Assembly (NCBI GenBank): GCA_027576995.1
Contig: JANBQC010000024.1
Span: 1-64,000, forward strand
Length of the DNA stretch: 64,000 nucleotides
DNA from: Dimargaris cristalligena
Lineage: Eukaryota > Kickxellomycota > Dimargaritomycetes > Dimargaritales > Dimargaritaceae
Direction of reading: 5' to 3'
The notes beneath the pieces were generated by a model. It saw nothing but the letters and a program-made list of their open reading frames with translations. It was not told the DNA's origin and made no database searches. The position numbers and the translations under genes were made by a program. Of the stretch, positions 46,618-58,295 are shown piece after piece (positions within the stretch are counted from its first letter, which is position 1; every line of letters starts with the position of its first letter).

Positions 46618-47715
46618 ATGTCTACCACCCGCCGTAACCACTCGTCCTCAACTCTCCAGCAGGGCATAAACGGCTCGTCGTACATTAACTGGAAATTCCT
46701 ACACCAATCCATCGTTTCCGAAATCGATGCTTTCAACAACGGTATGTTCTTATAATAACTCTAACGTCCAAACCACGTCGATTTGCTGTGCCCTCTCCCC
46801 TAGTGCTTGATTTGGCCCCTATTCACAAGCTTGTATTTCCCTCAATACCGGCCCATTAGAGGAGGTGGGGGGTACCAGGGATAGTGGTGATGCGGGAGGG
46901 AGGGGGGGTGGGTATACTACGTCAGCAAGGTTTCTATTAAGCGCCATCCGCTGTTCCCTTGGGGTTTTTCGGGTGTGAGATATGTGGGTGTGTGGGCCCA
47001 CTCTATGCAATGCTTTAGAGATACCGGTCGCTGTTCGGCTGCAGGATCATTAGAAGGCTTGCAGAGCCGGTCTGCCCTTTCCCGACTTTTTCGATGCAAT
47101 GAAATCGAGTTCCATTCGGTATCTGTGGAGGACGCGGGGGGGGGGTCAAGGTGGTGCTTGGATAGAAGTAGATATACCGAGTTGTCAGGAGGGCATGCTG
47201 GCGATACTAGGTCGCACTGATCAGCGACCCCCCTGTATGCCTACGATTTTCGGGTGCTAAAATCCCCTGTCGGGTCCAAATTCGATTGCCCGCCTTGGGA
47301 ATGAAGCATCAGTCGCTCCAAATAGCATCTATTGTGCGCCGCACACCCCCCCCTCTCCCCTTCCATAGCCGTATGTTTGCGCGCGACCCATGGAATCATT
47401 CACTCACCATGCCAACGCTTCCAATCCCACATCCGGCTTACTAATCTAACCCACTCCCCTCCTCTATACCATACTGCTCCACCTAATTCTAACAACGATG
47501 TTACTTCGGGAACTCCTACAGGTCGTTTCGACGAGAAAAGCCAGCGCTACTACCATCTCATGGCCCTTCTACATAGCCTTCGCTCCCTACATTTAGCGGG
47601 CCTTTGTCAGCCGGTCTACATTGAGTACTGCAAGCGGTTGGTCAAACGCCGCCGCCCCACCTCCGGTAGTAGTAAACAGAAGCAGCCTGGTCCGAGCACC
47701 GCCCAAGCCGTCTAA
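46618..47715 (+). CDS. Small helical protein, paralogue A of a pair
   Basis: Two exons, 46618-46741 and 47522-47715, joined at phase 1 (AACG/GTATGT ... CCTACAG/GT), give 105 residues; the intron is 780 nt. The core runs HQSIVSEIDAFNNGRFDEKS, then QRYYHLMALLHSLRSLHLAG, then LCQPVYIEYCKRLVKRRRP, and ends in a basic Ser/Gln/Pro tail. The same core recurs at 55150-55370 in a second gene on the same strand, with the pattern SEI-x2-F-x2-G-x-F-x-E-x-S-x-RYY-x-L-x3-LH-x-L, then C-x-PVY-x2-Y-x2-RL. A faint resemblance to the SSXT domain of SS18/Snf11-type chromatin-remodelling subunits (I...NxGR...E...Y...LH.NL) is noted but not established. Confidence 0.7.
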
Positions 47716-49186
47716 AAATGCGTGAACCCGCCTCCCCCTTCTACAAACTACTCTCATGATGTTCCCAAGTGTTTTCATCTGTATTATCACTCATTCAAGT
47801 GTGTGCTCTCTGCCCCTTTCTTACCTTTCGCCTATAACGAGAGGTTGGGGGAGGGGTGGGACCCCCACCCCCCAAGAATGTATCTCCATTTGGTCTACTG
47901 ACATTTATTAGCACACCATGGGGTGGCTTAATAGATGGTCCAACTAAAGTATCCCGTACTTTCCACTACTATCGAGAGCCGTTCGTCTTTATTTTTCTAG
48001 AATTTCGCCCACTGTTCGCCTCTCCTCTTATTGGCTTCGGTGTCTACATGATTTTACCCACATGGATTGTCAGATCTTATTTTTATACCCGCACCCCCAT
48101 TTTCTCTCCATCCATCTATTCGACGTATTTATAATCCTTCCTTCCGTTCCCATTCTCTGTACAACACTTTATGTTCCTTGATTTTCTTGGGTAATCACTA
48201 TGCCTAGGATAATACCCCGTTATTTATTTATGTAGAGCAACACCTTCTAAAACCTTTCGCCCACATTCATCCGGATCAAGTCCGTCATCTCATAATGATA
48301 AATAGGCATTTTAGACAACCTAAACCCGGTTCCTTTGGTGAGCCAAGTACAACCGGGACATGGTATATGTGGTACAGGTGGGGGGAGGGAGTGGAAGTGA
48401 GAACATGGTTGGGAGAAATAGAATAATAGCCTGCGCTAAAGCCGTAAAGCGGGGTAACTAATAGCCCCCCACCCCTTACTTGCCTCAGATCATAGGGGCT
48501 GTGCTATTTTGCATGAGGAAATTAGTACACGCCATGCCCCAAATAGAAGGCCAGTTCAACTGATGGGGAAGGTTGGTTTTACCTGTAAGTATGTGTGTGT
48601 GTGTGTGTGTACATTGGAAGAAAAGGGGAGGGAATGAAAGTGAAGGAAATCGCGCGTACATCAGGAATTCCCAGCGGAGAATAAAAATCTAATTTATCCG
48701 ATTGGCTGCGCTGTTCAGGCTGTGTGGCACCACCTTGCTTTGTCCCCCTTCTCACACCCTCCCCCTCTCTCTCTCCCTCTCTCCTTATTCTTCCTCATTC
48801 TCACTTTAACCGGCCCCCTCCTGAGACTTGCTCATCTGTGTGCCACTCTGTTGTTACAACAGTGATTGTATAGCGGATGTGCAATCAATACTGGGGCAGG
48901 ACGCCTATTTCTGGTGTTTACACTTTCCCACTCGCCATGACAGTTTGGGGGGACTGGCAGCCTTGGTTGGAATATTGTCGCACTGTATGGCGGGGGGTGG
49001 AATGAAGCCTTACAACCCACAACAGTACTGGTTTTTTGATTTATATCCTTTTTTCTGACTAACTTCATCGTCTTGGTCGGTTATTTTTCTAGAAGGCATG
49101 CCAACGGTTGGCATTGTTGTATGGCCATCAGGTGTAACTAATTGCACTGTTGGTATTACTTTTTTTATGTTCAGCAATATAATATA

Positions 49187-49322
49187 GGAGAAGTTCATTC
49201 AGGCTGTATAATGAAACATCCATTGGATGAGGCCCATATTACTGGTTAAAAGCTATCCTCACATATATCCACCAATACACGTATTATGTAAAACCTTATA
49301 CAGCTGGTTTGAATTTCATCCA
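49187..49322 (-). mobile_element. MITE copy 5 (136 bp)
   Basis: Flanked by TA (49185-49186 and 49323-49324) and inverted relative to copies 1 and 2. Begins GGAGAAGTTCATTCAGGCTG, contains ATATTACTGGTTAAAAGCTA, ends TTTGAATTTCATCCA. One base is missing at the first end. Otherwise close to copies 1 and 2. Confidence 0.85.
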
Positions 49323-50031
49323 TATACATTACATTCCCCATCGTTTTCCAGGCTACAATAACATATATAAACATACCTGCGTGTAAACAAGATGGGGCAG
49401 CGGCAGGAATGGGGGCCCCACCCTTTCGCATGGCGCAATGCGACACTCCTTATTCTGGATAACACATTATACTGGCCAGTGTACATACTAGCTGTATTAA
49501 AATGTGATTAACTCTAAGTTGTCTGAATGGTCATCTAAGGGGGAGGGGAGAGTACTGTCTGGTAGGCGAAATATACGAACGGTGCTTTAAGCGGTGGTCC
49601 TATTCCTTCTAGTTTGAATAAACGGTAGTTTAACATTGCTTAGTGCACTGGAAAGGTATCTAGGCCTGATGAAGTACTAGAGAGCAGGGGCTCCGCGCAT
49701 GACGTCATTATGACGAGTTGGCGTTGGAAGAATAATGTATTTTCATCTAGTTTTATTACTTTGATAAACAACTCCACGGAACAAAAGTGATTGGTTGGCG
49801 TATTAGCAACGTGGTGGATTTTAATTCCCCGCACTCATCTCCCTCGCCACTCATCAACCCCCCCCTCCACCGATTGCTGAGGGATTCACGGGAGGTCCGG
49901 CATGTCTTTCTTCCCCTTTTCACTCATTACCGCACGGCCTTGGGATACGCTGGACTGGACTTGATTCCAAGGCCCCACCCAATGAACAGTACCGGGGTTG
50001 ACACTGAATTAGGAGACTTCACACACATTTG

Positions 50032-50055
50032 TATATATATATATATATATATATA
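50032..50055. repeat. (TA)12 microsatellite
   Basis: Uninterrupted TA dinucleotide run in the gene-poor stretch. Confidence 0.8.
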
Positions 50056-53000
50056 CGAGGTTATACATCAGACGTTTCCGTATACCTTGTATTCAAAGGG
50101 ATACTCAATACGAAAGGGCGGGGTATCCCGTTTAAAATGTATGTATGGTTGGTTTGTTGATTAATTACACCGATACATTTGGTGCCACTCACACAATTGG
50201 ATACTAGTCCAGCAGTGGATATCCTGGGAAAATGGCCCGGGATTGACCAGCCATTTCCAGAATTATTCTAAACTAGACTAGAAACCTAAGGGATTCTCTA
50301 GTAGAGCCCAGGTAGTGTAAAGGAGTAAGGGGGTACAGTAAAATAGGCAATTCAGTATAGTAGGACGGCGCCATCCGTTGGCCAACCCGCCCGGTGATCT
50401 CACGAATGGCAATTTATGCAGCCCCGTCCCTTCGGACTGCACCCGTCAAACAAAACCAAAAAATGGAAAACAATATATAGGTAATCTTCATGACTACCCA
50501 CATTCGTCCACTCATATTCACTCCCATTCACTCGGACAATGGTGTGTGTAGGGTTCGGTAACAGGGGTAGAGAGGGATTAGAAATGGACGGACAATATAC
50601 TAACAGTCCGATGTTATTTCGGCACTTTACCCGCCTAAGTTCATTAGCAGCGACCCCGCCCGGCGGCAATCCTCGGCTCCGTAAAGTGTAATCCGGCATA
50701 TTGTAGGGACCGTTGGGGAACATCAGATATTCGCCAATTCCGTGACCTGGCCGGCTGAACTATCCCCCTCGTATGTGTCTATATCCCCTTTTTAGATTGC
50801 TTCAACTTTGTCACCGTATCGGCTTATTCAATCGATGGCCAAAATTGCTCCCCTGCTATTTTTTCGGTAATCCAAACACCTCCTGTTGTACTGTAAACCA
50901 CATATTACTAGCTGCTACCGACCGAGTGATCCCACGTTTTCAAGACTAGTCGAGTCTTTTCGGTTTATTTGCATCATAATTTATTCACGACCCAAAAATA
51001 TTACACTTCAAAACTTACTTCTCCAATTTTCCCATCATTCCTACTGCTGAACTTTTACCCTCCGCGGGTTATTCCATTCTCCCCCCATTTCGAGTGAATT
51101 GATGGTGCAAGTCCCACGGCCGGCACGTCTGTTTATGGTTAAATAGCTAATGGTGGCGCGTAGCTGGACATACCTTTATGTACGTGTTTATACAAAGTAA
51201 TGATTTTGAGCAGCATGTCAGAGACCCGTGGTGAAGTTAGGTTACTTGCCCCCTTCAGCTGCCAGGGGAATGTAGACAAGGGGAGTTGGATGGCTGAGCC
51301 GTCATTGAAGGGGGGGAGTATTTGAATTCCAGCAGTAGAAAAATGTCGCCGATTACCAACGAAGTGCATTTGATTAATGTGTATATATAATAGGGGTAAA
51401 TGGGGCGAGTATGGTAATGGAGGGCCTAGTCGGTTCGCATTTTGGCGAAGCAATGCAAGTTCAGCAGCACAGCGATGTAATAGGTGGGCTTTGGAGGATA
51501 TAAACCGGGCACTATCCAATGCAATGGCTAGATTGAGTGGCGCGGTAGCATGGCCTATTCCAAGATGAAATGATTGTAAGGCTATAGGCATGCTGAAGAG
51601 GTAAGTGTATAGGTCAGAATGTTATGGCATGTCATTTTAGGATGACATTGCCCCAAGCGGACTAATTACACTTATGACGATGTAAATAAGTAGCTACAGA
51701 CCACATTGGAGAGAATTGGTGGGAGGGCGGTGCAGATGGGTAGCGGTGACCCTTATTCTGGGGACCAGTTGGGGTTGCTGGATATGCCGGCCATGATCGC
51801 CATACTAAACCCGAAGGCATTTAAATATCTTCCCCCGAGGCCCATCACCCACCCTAACAATAACTTACGCATTGGGCCATATTCGGCGACATGGCTAATT
51901 CGGCTTTTTGATCATTGTTTTTAACCATATTTACCTAAACGGCCCCGTTGGTGACTTCTTGATTCTCCGGGTGCCTCGCATGAGGTTTTTCTAGTCGGCC
52001 GAACACCATCGTTGTATTACATTGATGATATTACGGGCAACTCAACTTGGGGCTAGCTTCATCCGGATTTATATCCCCATTCGGTATGTGCATCGGCGTT
52101 CCTTTCCTCCTGGGTGTTCACTGGGGGGACCGCTCTTAAAATTACGCCTTAGATTGGCTCGTCTCTCTCTCCTCCTGCCGCACTTCTAAAAAAGGCCAGA
52201 AAGAGTGCACCATCGCAGTCACCCAGGAATGTTCGACTGTTGGTTTTTCTCCTTCATTTTCATTAATCAGCCAGTCTTCTAATACTTTGAAGTCAACAAG
52301 ACCAAAATCATATATAAGGAATACTCCACTACCTCCTGATGGGGATGGTGGGGCCTTACAATTGTTTACGCACCATTGCCCACTCTTACCCGCTGTTGAC
52401 CTTCCCTCTACCATCTGGCACATTTATCTCCGCCAACTCCCTTATCCGTTCATTGGGATTGGACACTTTTTAATACAGTCCCTGACCACCACCCCCGTCC
52501 TATCCGGTGAAACATAGATATTAACATTTAGCCATTCAGCCCTGATTCTTTGTCCCCTCCAAGATCTCCCCACAATCAAGCAGGTTTTCGGTAGTACGAG
52601 ACGCTTCATCGATGTATCTTTTCCATCAGTAGTTTTGTCCAGGGTAGTGATTGTTCCCGGTTGGTTAGAGCAATGCAAAGTGATGTTCTATTGGAGGTAA
52701 AGGAGTGGGAGACCATCGCTTTGCTTCATCAAAGGCGCCGCGTCTCCAGCATTGGTCAATGTACTCGGTCAAATAGGGGGGCTATGTGGTAAATTGCCCA
52801 CCCCCCTCATCTCCCTATTGCACAGTTTATTTATTGGCGGCATACGTGGGTTGGGCAGCTATGCTGACGATCCCCCCCACCTATCCCTGGCGTCATCGTC
52901 AGTAATATCCATAGTCCAATGGTATTATAGTATTGCCCACTCCTCCACGGATTCCATCCACTTATTCATTTGCGCTTTGCCTCTCGTGAGTGGAGGGGGT

Positions 53001-54865
53001 TATTAGCGCTGATGAACATATAGTGTTGAGGGAACCTGTTATACTCACTTCAGCTGAGCTGACGAGAGTATGCGGAATCTTCCTCCGGGTCAGTTACGTG
53101 ACATATTATTCACATTAGTCGGGGGGATAGGGGGGGAGGGAGCATGTAATAAAAAACTCCCCTTAAGTTAGGCTGACTTCTTTGGGCCGCCCTGGCGAAG
53201 TCTTTCAGCAGCCCCTTCATCTCCTCCCCCCGCCAATTCGCGGGTTGTTCATAGGTCAGCGACATTTTCTAGATTTTCATATTTCGCCGTAACTTATTGG
53301 AGGGGGAGGGAGACACAATAGAACCCATAAAGCCTCCCCTCCCCTAATTTACAGCTCTCTTATTCGCGGTCGACTCTCCGTCCTTTCGGTAGAACGGCGG
53401 CCGGGTACCCGACTTCTATTATCCCCTTCCTTCTCCCTTCTCCGTTAACCGTTCATTTTGTGTTGAGTGGTTGCGCGCGCCTTTTTTAGTTGACCCTGGC
53501 CTGTGGAGATTGATTCAGAGGCCCGTCACTCTCTACTGTGGAACAGGGTGAACCCTGTGGGCCGATCCGACTGTCTTCGTTGGCAGGAGTATTTAAATAG
53601 GTTGGCTTCGAACCGCCGCCGCTTCTTCTTCTCACCCCCTTTTCCTTCCCTATCCCTTCACTTTTGTACTATTGACTGAAGGGTGGTCCCATCGGACTGT
53701 TAGCAAGTCGCGGCTATTTGTTGTCCCATACTCACCTCTTATCGCTGCAGCAATCCCTACCCCCCTCCCCTTTAATGGGTTTATGATGGAATTTACCTGA
53801 TTTCAAATAGGAACAGTCAATGTACCTGCGGGTCCTATTCTATATCTGTCTATATTTATCTATATATATATATACTTGTCTATTCCCTGCTATTTTTCCT
53901 GTTTAGGCGGAGATTCAGATACCCAACTGTGGTTTATTGTATCAGGTTTAATCCGCGCTCAGACTCTCTCTCTTTCTTTCTTTATCATTATAAATTGCGT
54001 ACTCACCTCCTTGGGCTTCTGCGACTCCGCTAAGCCCCTTATCTCTAATTCATCCCAAATCTCGTCACCTGCCCGCCCCCTTTCCCCTGGTATGTAGTTT
54101 TTTTCAGCGTCCGAACCGACAACGCCACTCCCTGTATTTATACCAATTGCTGTTCGTGTTTCCTTTCCCCAGACAATTCACTTCCGGTATAATCCGTAGG
54201 ATTTGAAACATTTTTAGATGGTGGCTTCTGCCACCTATTTTCATCCAACCCCCTTCCCCGTTTGCCTGAGGTTAGACTGGGCTTCTGGGGGCGTTGCTTA
54301 TATATATATGTATGTATATAGGTGGACGTTGGTTTATTGTCGTCTTTACCTACGGGCCTAACTGGCGGTATAGCGCCCCGTTCGTCTTGGATTTCTGCTG
54401 GGGTCGAAGGATTTGGTTGGATGTGACGTCACTTCCATGTAGAAGGAGGTGCTTTCGCGGTTCTCCACCTATCATTGCTTCTTCAACCCTTTATTCTCCG
54501 ATACTATTCACAGTCGTGTCTAACTCGCTCCGATGCTTCCGGCTTTGGTGTTCCGATTACTTCATTACGCACCTCCTAGTATTTTTATGTGCCATTTATA
54601 ATCAGTATATAGTCCGCCATATGCATTACTGTTTGGCATGGTCATTCTTTCCCAGCTCCATTATGGTGGGTTGCTCTTATTATTTTCCCCCCTTGGAACC
54701 ATACGCCCTAATCGCCGGTTTATCTAACAAAACTACACCACCCTTCTATTCCTTTCATTACATGCACACCCTCTTTCCCCTCACCACGTTGGTATCTATC
54801 GCTCCCTTCCGTATAGAACGGTATCATTCGCTTGTAGTCCGTGTCCCTCCTCCTATTGCATTACT

Positions 54866-55372
54866 ATGCTTATTCGACTGGCTCAGCGATTGTTGAAGAG
54901 TGCCAAGTCGCCCGGCACATCCTCCCCACCGCCCGGGGTGGTCGCTGGTCCGATTGGCGTCGACGCCAAAGTAAAAGGTTCCACGGGTTGCTCGACCCAT
55001 CCCCAGCCCCACCCGCGCTGCCGACAACGGTTGCCGCGGTCTGACCAGCGCCACTCTAGTACCGCCGCCCTTACTTCGGCGGCTACCCAGCAACGGCCCT
55101 CCTCACCGGTCGGTTCCGCTTCTTCGGGGTCCGCCACGTCCCTCACCCTGGTGGACGATAGTAACCGCATTAGGGCTGCTTTACTGTCCGAAATCCGGCA
55201 ATTCGAGGAGGGCGTGTTTTCGGAACAGAGCACCCGGTATTATAATCTCACCATTACCTTGCATACCCTAAAGATGGGTTACCAGGGGGGGTGGTGCGAG
55301 CCGGTGTACCAGGACTATCTCCGGCGGCTGATATCCGCCACGAATAATCGTCAGCAGGCCATTGTACACTAA
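54866..55372 (+). CDS. Small protein, paralogue B of a pair
   Basis: An open frame of 168 residues. Residues about 1-100 are Ser/Pro/Gly/Arg-rich and probably disordered. The C-terminal part LLSEIRQFEEGVFSEQSTRY, YNLTITLHTLKMGYQGGWCE, PVYQDYLRRLIS matches gene A at 46618-47715 at the same spaced positions. Gene A has an intron exactly after the G of its FNNG motif, whereas here the coding sequence is continuous at that point (FEEG-VF), so an intron was gained or lost. The Met at 54866 is the first in frame; an unseen 5' exon is possible. Family not established. Confidence 0.65.
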   Translation: MLIRLAQRLLKSAKSPGTSSPPPGVVAGPIGVDAKVKGSTGCSTHPQPHPRCRQRLPRSDQRHSSTAALTSAATQQRPSSPVGSASSGSATSLTLVDDSNRIRAALLSEIRQFEEGVFSEQSTRYYNLTITLHTLKMGYQGGWCEPVYQDYLRRLISATNNRQQAIVH

Positions 55373-56622
55373 GAGACAACTACTCCACCCCTTCGTATCT
55401 GATTAATAGCTCTTTAATCATTTCCTCCTACATGATACGCCATTCATTCGAAGTTCCTTTCCGCCAGTTTGCGTCTAGTCTAGGTGGTCTTGGATATATC
55501 TTATCCTAACCCACCGTCGATTCCAGGATTAAGTTTAACATTGATTTTAATTCGATTTTTTTTTTTGGTCTAACCGGTCATATTAATCTCTGTATATGAA
55601 ATATTAACCCAATATCATTTGTATTTCTCCTTCTCGTTGCTTGACACCACTTCCCTACCCCATACCCCTACCCATTCGCCTGGATCTCTTGCCTCTACGC
55701 TCTGCACTGGCAAGGGTTTTTGGGTGATTTGCTTTTCATTGATTCTCACCTTGAAAACCTTACGAATCTTGACATCTCTGTATTTTTTTGCCAGACCTAC
55801 CAACAATTTTATAATATCCTGAATACCGCGAATATTAAGTATTTTATTAGTACCATACTTTAGCCAATTTAAACACAAACACACACCCCTATTCCCTCTC
55901 TCCTCCTTACGACTCATGTGTATCTTTTCCTCATTTTCTCTCTTGATACGACTCCGCTATGATATCCAAAATAATATTATATCCCCTCAACCTCTGCATG
56001 GAAAATACCCAAACATGAGATTATATATGATAAATATGTAGGGAGCAGTACCAGGTTTGCATAGTGGTCACCCGATTAGCGTGAGCTGCCGATGATTGCT
56101 AACGAAGGTGGTTTGTCCTGGGTAATTGCCGTTACTTTGAGGTGCATAGTACTTTAAGCCCAGCCATGAAAGGGGACCGAAACGGTCAATAGGTTAATCT
56201 AATATCAAACTACAGCGGGCTTCGGTGGTGGTATTGTAGTGAATATCCAACTACCAATTCCAGGCTGAACACAGCATTATCTCAATAAGTTCAGATATCT
56301 AGAGCTACTGGAGTGTTTTTTTCGCGACTGATTCAGATCGCCTTGACCGAAGCAGTGGTTGGTTGTGAGGCTCACTGTTTTTCATCCCGACCCAGTTGCA
56401 AATCTCCTCCCACAAATTAAGCCTAGATTCCTCTCTCCATCGTTTTCTCTCATTCAGGGTCGTAATTTACCAGTGGATCTCCTCTTTCGAATCTACGCTA
56501 CTTTTCCGCATATAGTGCATTGCCCCGTCGGATCCCCCCTCCTTGTGCATCTCATTCTAGTTTTCTCCTTTTCTCCTCTACACAGTCCCCCTCCTCCCTT
56601 CTCCTTCACACTCCCATCAACC
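55373..56622. other. Intergenic upstream of eIF3k
   Basis: 1.25 kb, AT-rich in the middle. The last 200 bases are strongly pyrimidine-rich and lead directly to the eIF3k start codon. Minus-strand frame 55615-55917 is low-complexity Lys/Arg/Glu from AT-rich DNA and is not convincing. Confidence 0.5.
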
Positions 56623-57552
56623 ATGGATTCCACTTTCGCTCCTACCACGCGCCCCGAGGCCATCAACCAGCTGATCAACAGCGTCGAGCGGTACAACCCC
56701 GACAACACCGAAGTTCTCGAGGAATACTTGACCAACCAGTGCCAAAACGACGAGAATGATCTCGCCGCCAACCTGGCCATCCTCAAACTTTACCAATTCA
56801 ACCCTCATCTGCTGAACATGTCCGCTCTGGTCAAGATTCTGGTCAAGGCTCTGACTAAGTTCTACGACGCCGACTTCAATCTGTGTCTCTACCTTCTCAA
56901 CGAGTCCATCGTAAGTTTAGCGTGAATCCAGCGAGATTTTCCTTTCTCCTTTCGCTTCCATATTGCCACTGCCCGCCTTATATCGTATTTCTGGGAATGC
57001 GCCCGTTTGAAATATCAGGTGTGAAGTACCAACCCAAACGGCGGTATGCTCGAGTGTTCCTGGCCCAGGATACCTACTAACCCGGTCCATCTCTTTTATA
57101 TACATAAAATACTCTATATTACCGACCACACCATCAATTACACTGCACGGCAGGCTGCCGAGGAGCCCATCGTCAAACTCATGGAGCTGAAGCAGTACCT
57201 TGAGGAGGCCCAGTTCGGTCTCTTCTGGTCCACGCTTCGCCAGTCGGACTACGCCGATCTGACCGTCGAGGTGAACGACTTCGACTCCTCCATCCGCCGC
57301 ACCATCGCCCACGTCATTTCCATGGCCTACCAGACTATTGACCGGCCTCTGCTCGAGCAATACCTAGACCTCCAGGGAGCCGACTTGGTTTCCCTGCTCG
57401 ACACCCTCGGCTGGTCTTCAAGCTCGGAACAGGCCGACGGAGTGGTTACTATCCCCCTCAACGAATACAACCGGGTGGAACCTACCGTCATTACCGAAAA
57501 TGTTCAGTTTGCCCAGCTGACTAAAATTATTGGTCATGCCAACACCGTCTAA
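56623..57552 (+). CDS. Eukaryotic translation initiation factor 3 subunit K
   Basis: Two exons, 56623-56910 and 57154-57552, joined at phase 0 (TCCATC/GTAAGT ... ACGGCAG/GCT), give 228 residues; human eIF3k has 218. It is a small PCI-type subunit of the eIF3 scaffold on the 40S ribosome. Family blocks are clear: NSVERYNPDNTEVLEEYLTN, DLAANLAILKLYQFNPHLLN, ILVKALTKFYDADFNLCLYL, then EEPIVKLMELKQYLEEAQFG, LFWSTLRQ, RTIAHVISMAYQTIDRPLLE and a C-terminal winged-helix region with GWSSSSEQADGVVTIPLNEY. Start ATG is preceded by a pyrimidine-rich leader. eIF3k is absent from budding yeast but present in many filamentous and early fungi. Confidence 0.95.
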
Positions 57553-58295
57553 TTAGTATAGCATATATATATATAAGTATGTGTATGTGATTACTCCGAG
57601 GCTTGGCCCACTGTTCTCATTTAGTTTCCCGATTTTTTTGATTTTTGTTTTTTTTTTAAAAAAAAACGTATAACCCGTCCTCTCATTGCCTCCGTCCTCG
57701 TCTAGTAAATTTTTATTTCTCCCTGATGAAGCCCTTGTACGCTATCTAGTGACATTCCTTATTATCAGAGCAGCGATAGGTCATGTCGAACAGGGCCCAG
57801 TTGGGTTATATTCCTTCATTTGTAGAACCCCATTTGTTCCAGTGAGTATTTAAACATATAATGCTCCAACACCTAAGCTTTAGCCACCGAAGGGTAGTGG
57901 AGCCGAATACAAAGTGAGCGTAGTGAATGATCTACGATTTATTTTGAGCACGAAGACCAGATAGGGTCAAATATTGCATAGAACCTGGGCGGAAAAAATA
58001 AAGACACGGTTATAGAATTACGGACACGACGAAGAAGAGATTTTGTTGAAGTGAAACAGGATACGGAAGTTTTAAAAGAAACAAGATAAAGTAAAAAGCG
58101 GGGGGGTCGATTGGCAAGTAGACTGTGTAAGCAAATAAATAAAATTTGGACTGGAGACCCCGGCCGATAGGCCAACGTGGAAGCTCAAGATGGCTTGCAA
58201 TATAGGTACGGATAAAGTGTGGCTAAATACCGGTCGAGTTGGTCTAGTCGCGCGTTAACCCAACCCCAACACACACCCATACAAATTGGAATCTA
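57553..58295. other. Intergenic between convergent eIF3k and V-ATPase c genes
   Basis: 0.74 kb holding both 3' ends. A T10-A9 run (57648-57666) lies about 100 bases past the eIF3k stop codon. The rest is AT-rich; no gene seen. Confidence 0.5.
57648..57666. repeat. T10-A9 palindromic run 3' of eIF3k
   Basis: Ten T followed directly by nine A, about 96 bases downstream of the eIF3k stop. It could bend DNA or help define the transcript end; that is speculation. Confidence 0.7.

Larger units (their letters stand above)
47716..54865. other. Long intergenic stretch with one MITE
   Basis: Seven kilobases without a supportable gene. It contains a GT repeat near 48593-48610, a pyrimidine-rich block at 48741-48804, MITE copy 5, a (TA) run at 50032-50055 and pyrimidine-rich sequence at 53600-54280. 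Frames such as 51139-51591 (-), 52142-52423 (-), 50400-50723 (-) and 54294-54896 (+) have no recognisable motif and no consistent splice partners. Confidence 0.45.

Noticed and set aside
51139..51591. A 150-codon minus-strand frame
   Set aside because: No recognisable family and no consistent partners with the nearby minus-strand frames at 52142-52678; probably accidental.
54294..54896. A 200-codon open frame on the + strand
   Set aside because: It is rich in Cys, Phe, Leu and Ser as expected from reading pyrimidine-rich DNA, has no domain or membrane pattern and overlaps the start of a better-supported gene.
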